A stretch of DNA of 12,200 bases from Proteobacteria bacterium UBA1148 (lineage in GTDB: Bacteria > Pseudomonadota > Gammaproteobacteria > Steroidobacterales > Rariloculaceae). The position numbers were made by a program, and so were the translations under genes. The notes beneath the pieces were generated by a model. It was not told the DNA's origin, ran no database searches, and saw nothing but the letters and a program-made list of their open reading frames with translations. Below, piece after piece: positions 6,579 to 12,200 of this stretch (its first letter is position 1; every line of letters starts with the position of its first letter). The stretch spans positions 19,954-32,153 of the forward strand of contig DBZY01000034.1 in assembly GCA_002311835.1 (NCBI GenBank). Reading direction: 5' to 3'.

Positions 6579-8048
6579 TCAGGATTCGGTTCCGCCCACA
6601 GTCAACGAATCTACCCGCAGTGTCGGTTGCCCCACACCAACCGGTACCGACTGGCCGTCTTTACCACAAACGCCCACCCCTGGATCGAGCTCGAGATCAG
6701 ACCCAATCATTGAAATTCGGGCCAAAACCTCTGGACCACTGCCAATCAACATTACGCCTTTCACTGGAGCAGTCGTCTTCCCATTCTCAATCAAATATGC
6801 CTCGCTAGCGGAGAAGACAAACTTACCGGATGTAATGTCGACCTGCCCCCCCCCGAAGTTAGGAGCGTAGATACCCTTGTCAACCGATTCAATAATTTCC
6901 TGGGGATCATACTCCCCTGGAAGCATGTAAGTGTTAGTCATTCTGGGCATGGGTGGGTAGGCGAAGGATTCCCTGCGCCCGTTGCCGGTGGAACAAGTCT
7001 TCATTAAACGTGCATTGAGCTTGTCATGCATGTAAGACCGAAGCACTCCCCCTTCAATTAGTGTAGTACATTGAGTAGGCGTGCCCTCATCATCAATAGT
7101 CAATGAACCGCGTCGTCCTTCCAGCGTGCCGTCATCAACTACGGTGCACTCAACACTTGCGACCCGTTCACCGATTCTCCCAGAGAAAGCAGAGGTTTCT
7201 TTGCGGTTGAAGTCACCCTCAAGCCCATGTCCGATCGCCTCGTGTAAGAGAATTCCAGGCCAACCCGATCCAAGAACAACAGGCATGTTGCCTGCAGGAG
7301 CAGGTATAGCCTCCAGATTGAGAGCTGCCTGACGAACCGCCTCCTTAGCAATAGTGCTAGGGCGATCCGTCTCCGTAAATAAAGAAAAGCTCCCGCGGCC
7401 GCCACCACCTGCATACCCCTGTTCACGGCGACCGTTGTTCTCCATGATGACCGATACATTAAGTCGCACCAAAGGCCTCACATCGACTCCGAGAACACCA
7501 TCCGAGGTCTGTACGAGCACAGCTTCATAAACGCCGGCAAGACTCCCAATGACCTGGATGATTCTCTCATCCATAGCACGAACCTGTTGATCCAGGTCAG
7601 TAAGTAATGCAACTTTCTCCGCATCCTCTAGGCTAGTCAGTGGATCCACCGCAGGATAAAACTCACGGGTAGGCGTCTGTGTTGCCACCTTGTAGCGCCC
7701 ATCGCCCTTATCTCTAACAATGCCTCGAGCAGCCTCAACAGCATCAGTCAACGCACTCTTATTGAGCTCGTCCGAATAAGCGAAACCAGTCTTTTCCCCC
7801 GATACGGCTCGGACGCCAACGCCATGATCCACGCTGTGTAAACCGTCTTTGACAATACCGTCTTCTACAGTCCAGGTTTCAAAGCGAGTGAACTGAAAAT
7901 ATATATCTGCGTAATCGAGGCGACTGGACATTAGCGAGCCAAGCGCCTGATCGATGTTACTCAACTCAAGCTCAGCGGGCTCCAGCAGTTGTCCACACAC
8001 TAATCCGAGCCGATCCACTGAGGAGAAAACTTGATGTTCAGGCTGCAT
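6579..8048 (-). CDS. tldD: TldD, catalytic subunit of the TldD/E zinc metallopeptidase
   Basis: Catalytic partner of PmbA/TldE. It is 489 residues long (E. coli 481). The zinc site is intact: HEAIGH (269-274) in LLHEAIGHGLEGD, with the likely third ligand Cys461 in GVCGKDGQ. Other conserved stretches are DYADIYFQ (45-52), GVGVRAVSGEKTGFAY (76-91), AGGGGRG near 213-219, NRKETSAFSGRIGE from 281, and DKGIYAPNFGGGQVDITSGKF in the C-terminal half. The start ATG at 8048 has a weak AGAG upstream. It follows yhdP on the same strand after a 131-bp gap that holds a nitrilase relic, and is likely transcribed with rng and yhdP. It converges with purE. Confidence 0.97.
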   Translation of the reverse strand: MQPEHQVFSSVDRLGLVCGQLLEPAELELSNIDQALGSLMSSRLDYADIYFQFTRFETWTVEDGIVKDGLHSVDHGVGVRAVSGEKTGFAYSDELNKSALTDAVEAARGIVRDKGDGRYKVATQTPTREFYPAVDPLTSLEDAEKVALLTDLDQQVRAMDERIIQVIGSLAGVYEAVLVQTSDGVLGVDVRPLVRLNVSVIMENNGRREQGYAGGGGRGSFSLFTETDRPSTIAKEAVRQAALNLEAIPAPAGNMPVVLGSGWPGILLHEAIGHGLEGDFNRKETSAFSGRIGERVASVECTVVDDGTLEGRRGSLTIDDEGTPTQCTTLIEGGVLRSYMHDKLNARLMKTCSTGNGRRESFAYPPMPRMTNTYMLPGEYDPQEIIESVDKGIYAPNFGGGQVDITSGKFVFSASEAYLIENGKTTAPVKGVMLIGSGPEVLARISMIGSDLELDPGVGVCGKDGQSVPVGVGQPTLRVDSLTVGGTES

Positions 8049-8058
8049 ATTGATCTCT

Positions 8059-8171
8059 ACGGCAAGCTTTGTGTTGCAGGGCGAGAAGCTACTCCCGCAG
8101 TTGGTTGAGCACCATCATATCTAGATCGGTCATGACTATGCCAGCATTTGAATTGCGACGGTTCTCATCAT
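8059..8171 (-). pseudogene. Relic of a nitrilase-family (carbon-nitrogen hydrolase) gene
   Basis: Two scraps of a nitrilase-like protein lie back to back in the yhdP-tldD gap. From ATG at 8171 the frame reads MMRTVAIQMLA and stops (TAG, 8138-8136); VAIQM is the usual first strand of nitrilase-family enzymes. In another frame, from 8142, the sequence reads GIVMTDLDMMVLNQLRE, a TAG at 8091-8089, then LLALQHKACR. This has the spacing of nitrilase C-termini: D-(L/M)-x2-L-x2-(I/L)-R-x2-L-x-A-L-x-H. The 230 or so residues between are gone. Pseudomonas carries an intact nitrilase gene at this position between yhdP and tldD, from memory. The match is by eye only. Confidence 0.6.
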
Positions 8172-8179
8172 GTCACATA

Positions 8180-11100
8180 TCATTGCGTCGCCACGTCAGC
8201 TATTGGCGGAAGATCCGCACAAATTTCATCCCTCTGTAGTTCTGTCGGAGTAAGTCGTTCCACGGAGGGTTCGTCCCAGTTGCCCGTCACGCAATACGAT
8301 GCTCGGCCAACTCCTCTCAGAGGCTCCTTGAAGAGCTGTGTGAAAATCAACAGCGCCGCACCCACTTGAGGCCCTGCAAGAAACCCCATCGTCGGCAAAA
8401 TCTTACCAGGCTCGGCCGTCACAACAGCTTGTTGCTGGTAGTCCTGGTCGCCCAACCCGGTGCGCCCCACTACGCCAATGTCCGCCACTGGTCCGGTCAA
8501 GTACAGGTTATCGGTGTAAGCATTTCCATTGATGATACGAAAATCACCATTTATCTCATCAAATACCAGCCCTCTATTGAAAACATCCCGAAAATCTAAG
8601 GCTAGACGACGCGGTAATGCTGTAATACTCATCAGCCCCATCATGCGCCCGGCACCAGGCTCAAGATTCAAAACACTGCCCTGTTCCAGTTTCAAAGTTA
8701 GATTACCACTGATGGATTGAGCCCAGTCCGCTGACGGAGAATCCGGCCAGTGCACGCTAAGCGTGACATCGCCTCCCGCTCCCTCAGTAACGGGATCGAA
8801 TCCGAGCTGTTCTAAGGTGGTGGCTATGTCCCCGCTGCTCAGCGAAAGCTCTAGCCTAGTCTCGGGACCCTGGTTGCCATCAAACCAACTACCGCTCCCT
8901 TCCATTGCGAAGCTGTCACTTTCTGTCTGGAATGACTCCATCTTAAGTCCAAGGGGATCAGCTCGGATATCGGCGTTTAGCACTCCGAACCGCCGTTGCC
9001 CCACGCTGAATTGCTCCGCCGTAAGTAATAACCCGGGTAGTCTCCTAGGATCTCTCTCAGTCACAGCAACAACATTTGCGGTGGAGATATTTAGCCTTTC
9101 CATCTCCGCGAAGATTTGCGGCCGATCAGTAAGATCTAGTGGCATAGTAATGGTGCCTGTCACAAGCTGACTTTTCACGTCCAAGTGCCACTGGGCGGCC
9201 TCCTGGCGGATCGCTAGCTGCGTATGACCGAGATTTTGATTGAATGCTGAGAAATCAGCTATTTCGAGATCAGCCCCAGAAAATACACTGGAGAGCGGCA
9301 CTACAGTCAGTCCTTCATCGAGCAACGTTGACCATTCCTCCAAACGCAACTGTCTAAGAATACCGTTAATGGTCAAGCCGTCCCTGGGGGGCAATAGCGG
9401 GGAATTGCCGCCAAACCGCATGTTCCCACGTCTAAAAGAAAGCTCTCCGTCACGGTTTCGGAAACTCAGTGCAAATCGTCGGTCTGTACCTAGATGACCG
9501 CTAACATCCAGGCGATCAGATTCTGAAAACACAAAATTCAACTGAAAGTCGGTTAGTTCATCGGAAGTTTTATTGAAAGGTTCTGGTAATTTCAGAGCAA
9601 CGCCTGAAAGATTGGATCTCACGCTCACCCTTAGAGGCTCTCTGCGCACCCGCGTGTGCGTAGTCACTGGCAGTAAGAGGCTACCCTGCCAGCGGGTTTG
9701 TCCCGTGACGTAATCTTTGAGGGGTAGAGGGAAATTTTCATACACCTCCTCAACATCTATCTCACCATCGAAGGTAATATTTGCGATGTACCCAGAGCTC
9801 TCAGGGCGTCTGACCTCAACTATTATTGGTCTCTTAAACAGGGTTACTTCTATGCCTTCCCCTCTCCACCCACCATCTTCTAGGGTTAGAATTCCAGAAA
9901 TTTCGCTTACCGTCGACGCAAATCCCGCGACGGAAATTTCACCGTCCACTACCTCAAGCGTGCTACTCAAGCCGTAAGCTGAACGGTCTAGTAAGGGTAA
10001 ACTTAGATCAAATGCTATCTTTCCAGTACCTCCCTGGGCATTCACTCGCATTAGATTCGGCCCCAAGTGTTGCGCAATTAGCGGTGCGTCCTTTAGAAAG
10101 AGAACAACATTCTCCAGTGGGCCTATCGTTTCAGCTGCAACGGTCAAAACAGGATCCCTCAAGTCCTCGATTCCAACGCGCACTTTCTCGCTTTTGTTGT
10201 CGAGCACCTGCCCGAAGCCCTGAGCGCTCCAACCAGCGTTAAGGAAATCAATTGTTCCCGTCAGACCAGTCGCGACAGGCCAATTCTCAACATAAGCTAT
10301 TGAAGCATTCTCTATTTGCACATGAGCCGAGAACTGGCCCTCCCCATTATCGAAGGGAAATTCTTGTAAAGGACCAAAGAACGTCACATCCGCCTGACTA
10401 ACATGCCCTCCAAGAACCGCTTGCTCCAAGTATCTATACACGCCCGGAGGCATTATTTCCGCTGGAAGATACCGTGCCAAAGCACCTACATTGAAGTCGG
10501 TAACGAGAGACTCCAATTCGAGCACGGGGGAAGTACCATCCATCGGATAAGTCAATTCTAGGGTTGTCCGAGTTAAAGCATCTCTGTTGTTTAGTACCAG
10601 ATCGTCGCTGACTAGGCGTAATCCATCCCTTCCTTGCCGCCAGACGAAAATGCCACTTAACTCTTCCGCCTCTAGAGGCATGGGAAACAGTGTGGGCCAA
10701 TCAACGCGGGCATCCCTCGTGGATAAATCGAGTCGGCCACTTCGAGAATCTGCTCGCACCTCTCCGGAAAACCCCATTAATCCAGGCCACCGTCCCAGAG
10801 ATGAGACTTCTAAGTCATCAAAAGAACCTACCGCAGAATAGGCCCAAGATCCTCCTAATCCGCGACTCAGCCTGACATCGACTTCACTTAATCCCCCACG
10901 TGGACGAAGCTCAGCCCAAACCCGCCTAGCCTCGCTATCGGGAAACATTGGAATAAGGGGTAGCAAATCCTCTAACCGCACGAACTCCGCACTAAACTCT
11001 AAGGCAAATAGTCCAGTCTCGTTATGAAAAACCTGTATATCTATACTTTCACCGTTCGGCCAGGACAGCCTCCAGTCTCCTTGAACCTCGTTCTCCCCAT

Positions 11101-11731
11101 CTAGCAAATTAGCCTCCACCGAAAACTCAATGCGGCCACCCAACTTTTCAGGCGCTCTGGCATATGCTTTCAGGAAAATGTTGCCCGCTCCCCTGGTCAA
11201 CTCTGCTCGGACATCCTGAAATTCCCAAGTGCTTTGTTGGATTCTGTCCTGGTAGGTAATTTTGCTGTCACTCACGACTATGCTAACTGGTAGCAGCTCC
11301 TCCAGTACAAACCCATCCGAACCACCATTGTCGTCATACTGAAACCTCAGTGTGCCGTCCAAGGTCCTCTCAAAATTCAAACTTGCACCCTGTAGAGTAA
11401 GTCGACGTGCTTCGAGTTGGCGGTTCGAGAAAAAAGCAAACATATTCAGTCCCAACCGTGCCTCAGTAGCGCTGAGAATAGGATTGCTCTCGTCACCCAC
11501 TCGGCTAACGCTGGCATTGTGAAACGTCAGTTCAGGCCCCAACAATCCCAACCGCGCATCGAGCCCCGTGAAGTTCACGCTAAGGCCCAAGACTTCTCTC
11601 GCCCAGGCCTGTATCTCACCTTGAGAGGCGGGAAGTTGCGTCACTAACAAACGAAACACACCTATGCCTACCGCTAACACAATCAGCAACGCCCCAAATG
11701 CGGCGAAGAAGCGCTTAGTTAGTTTGCTCAT
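8180..11731 (-). CDS. yhdP: YhdP, AsmA-like envelope lipid-transport protein
   Basis: Large AsmA-like protein anchored in the inner membrane and spanning the periplasm. In E. coli YhdP works with TamB and YdbH in carrying phospholipids to the outer membrane. From ATG at 11731 it has 1183 residues (E. coli about 1266): one N-terminal membrane helix (about 8-30, FFAAFGALLIVLAVGIGVF), then a very long beta-rich region without Cys-rich or catalytic motifs, and the conserved AsmA_2-type C-terminal block (about 1018-1160) with LNLEPGAGRMMGLMSITALPRR, INGDFRIINGNAYTDNLYLTGP and the hydrophobic AGPQVGAALLIFTQLF. GTG at 11752 and ATGs at 11749 and 11743 are in frame. I prefer 11731 because GGGG lies about five bases before it and the membrane segment then follows directly. 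The rng stop is 29 bp upstream, so the genes are probably co-transcribed. Confidence 0.93.
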   Translation of the reverse strand: MSKLTKRFFAAFGALLIVLAVGIGVFRLLVTQLPASQGEIQAWAREVLGLSVNFTGLDARLGLLGPELTFHNASVSRVGDESNPILSATEARLGLNMFAFFSNRQLEARRLTLQGASLNFERTLDGTLRFQYDDNGGSDGFVLEELLPVSIVVSDSKITYQDRIQQSTWEFQDVRAELTRGAGNIFLKAYARAPEKLGGRIEFSVEANLLDGENEVQGDWRLSWPNGESIDIQVFHNETGLFALEFSAEFVRLEDLLPLIPMFPDSEARRVWAELRPRGGLSEVDVRLSRGLGGSWAYSAVGSFDDLEVSSLGRWPGLMGFSGEVRADSRSGRLDLSTRDARVDWPTLFPMPLEAEELSGIFVWRQGRDGLRLVSDDLVLNNRDALTRTTLELTYPMDGTSPVLELESLVTDFNVGALARYLPAEIMPPGVYRYLEQAVLGGHVSQADVTFFGPLQEFPFDNGEGQFSAHVQIENASIAYVENWPVATGLTGTIDFLNAGWSAQGFGQVLDNKSEKVRVGIEDLRDPVLTVAAETIGPLENVVLFLKDAPLIAQHLGPNLMRVNAQGGTGKIAFDLSLPLLDRSAYGLSSTLEVVDGEISVAGFASTVSEISGILTLEDGGWRGEGIEVTLFKRPIIVEVRRPESSGYIANITFDGEIDVEEVYENFPLPLKDYVTGQTRWQGSLLLPVTTHTRVRREPLRVSVRSNLSGVALKLPEPFNKTSDELTDFQLNFVFSESDRLDVSGHLGTDRRFALSFRNRDGELSFRRGNMRFGGNSPLLPPRDGLTINGILRQLRLEEWSTLLDEGLTVVPLSSVFSGADLEIADFSAFNQNLGHTQLAIRQEAAQWHLDVKSQLVTGTITMPLDLTDRPQIFAEMERLNISTANVVAVTERDPRRLPGLLLTAEQFSVGQRRFGVLNADIRADPLGLKMESFQTESDSFAMEGSGSWFDGNQGPETRLELSLSSGDIATTLEQLGFDPVTEGAGGDVTLSVHWPDSPSADWAQSISGNLTLKLEQGSVLNLEPGAGRMMGLMSITALPRRLALDFRDVFNRGLVFDEINGDFRIINGNAYTDNLYLTGPVADIGVVGRTGLGDQDYQQQAVVTAEPGKILPTMGFLAGPQVGAALLIFTQLFKEPLRGVGRASYCVTGNWDEPSVERLTPTELQRDEICADLPPIADVATQ

Positions 11732-11760
11732 CGAGCCCCACATACTCATCACTGAACCGT

Positions 11761-12200
11761 TTACATCAGAACCACATCAAACTGATCTAGAGAATGAAAA
11801 CTCTCACTCTGTAGACGAATGGGCGTATTCGTCAACTTTCCCAAGTCGTCCATGCTCGCACATTCCTCGTCAAGCAACCTCTCAACCACCTCTGGTCTAG
11901 CCAATACCAGCAGTTCCTGAAAGTTTGATTGTGCGTATTGCCTCAGAATTTCTCGAAAAATCTCATGACATACCGTTTCCGGTGACTTAACAAAGCCTCG
12001 CCCCTCGCAACTAGGACAAGTTTGACAAAGAACATGTTCCAAACTCTCACGATTTCGCTTCCGCGTCATCTCCACAAGCCCTAGGGGCGAAATATTCATG
12101 ATCTGAGTTTTTGCATGATCCCCCGAAAGCTCCCCCGAAAGCTCCTGAAATACTTGCTGGCGGTGTTCCTCTTCAAGCATATCGATGAAGTCAATGATGA
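11761..12200 (-). CDS. rng: Ribonuclease G, C-terminal part (partial)
   Basis: Endoribonuclease of the RNase E/G family; RNase G matures the 5' end of 16S rRNA and degrades some mRNAs. Only the last 146 or so residues are in the window. The frame is open to the window edge and reads IIDFID before the first methionine, so that ATG (12180) is not the start. Visible are IIDFIDM (a catalytic-site aspartate region of the DNase I-like domain), ISPLGLVEMTRKRNRESLEHVL, and the zinc-link CPSC in CQTCPSCEGRG. The C-terminus ends QFDVVLM, like E. coli RNase G (QFDVVMM), which lacks the RNase E scaffold. The gene order rng-yhdP-tldD is the same as in E. coli. Confidence 0.96.
   Translation of the reverse strand, partial: IIDFIDMLEEEHRQQVFQELSGELSGDHAKTQIMNISPLGLVEMTRKRNRESLEHVLCQTCPSCEGRGFVKSPETVCHEIFREILRQYAQSNFQELLVLARPEVVERLLDEECASMDDLGKLTNTPIRLQSESFHSLDQFDVVLM
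12121..12144 (-). repeat. Perfect 12-bp tandem duplication inside rng
   Basis: CCCCGAAAGCTC occurs twice in direct succession (12121-12132 and 12133-12144), encoding ELSGELSG in RNase G. The frame is kept. The segment is no longer than the matching part of E. coli RNase G, so it need not be an insertion. Confidence 0.8.

Noticed and set aside
1..12200. CRISPR array, insertion sequence, prophage, toxin-antitoxin or defence genes
   Set aside because: No spaced repeats, transposase, integrase or toxin-like products are seen; nearly all bases belong to recognised core genes.

Overview
The window looks like a stretch of ordinary core chromosome from a gammaproteobacterium. I cannot place it below class level. 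Grounds: the RNase G–YhdP–TldD order on one strand, a DjlA co-chaperone, a Coq7-type ubiquinone hydroxylase, PmbA/TldE, the rplM–rpsI pair, and a tRNA-Gln with the weak U1-A72 pair of gammaproteobacterial glutamine tRNAs. Base composition looks moderate and even. I see no phage, transposon, CRISPR array or defence locus.

Layout. 1-42 (+): lysine/arginine-rich tail of an unknown protein, followed by a strong hairpin terminator. 126-782 (+): rpiA, whose ribosome-binding site touches the terminator. 840-1754 (-): rplM, rpsI and tRNA-Gln(CUG), apparently one transcript. 1948-2586 (+): coq7. 2643-3431 (-): djlA. 3573-4469 (+): purC. 4594-5925 (-): pmbA. 5980-6474 (+): purE. 6579-8048 (-): tldD. 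8059-8171 (-): a small relic of a nitrilase-family gene. 8180-11731 (-): yhdP. 11761-12200 (-): 3' end of rng, running off the window.

How the genes relate. TldD and PmbA are the two halves of one metallopeptidase; here purE, on the other strand, sits between their genes. purC and purE are both de novo purine genes, but each stands alone, and no purK is present. rng, yhdP and tldD look like one leftward transcription unit. L13, S9 and tRNA-Gln are all translation components.

Best second looks: the nitrilase relic between yhdP and tldD; an Ala where class I PurE usually has His in the GGAAHLPG loop; the tRNA-Gln trailing rpsI by 17 nt; a nine-codon upstream ORF coupled to rplM by an ATGA overlap; and possible leaderless starts for coq7 and purE. 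I found no new multi-gene system, and I do not think this window contains one.
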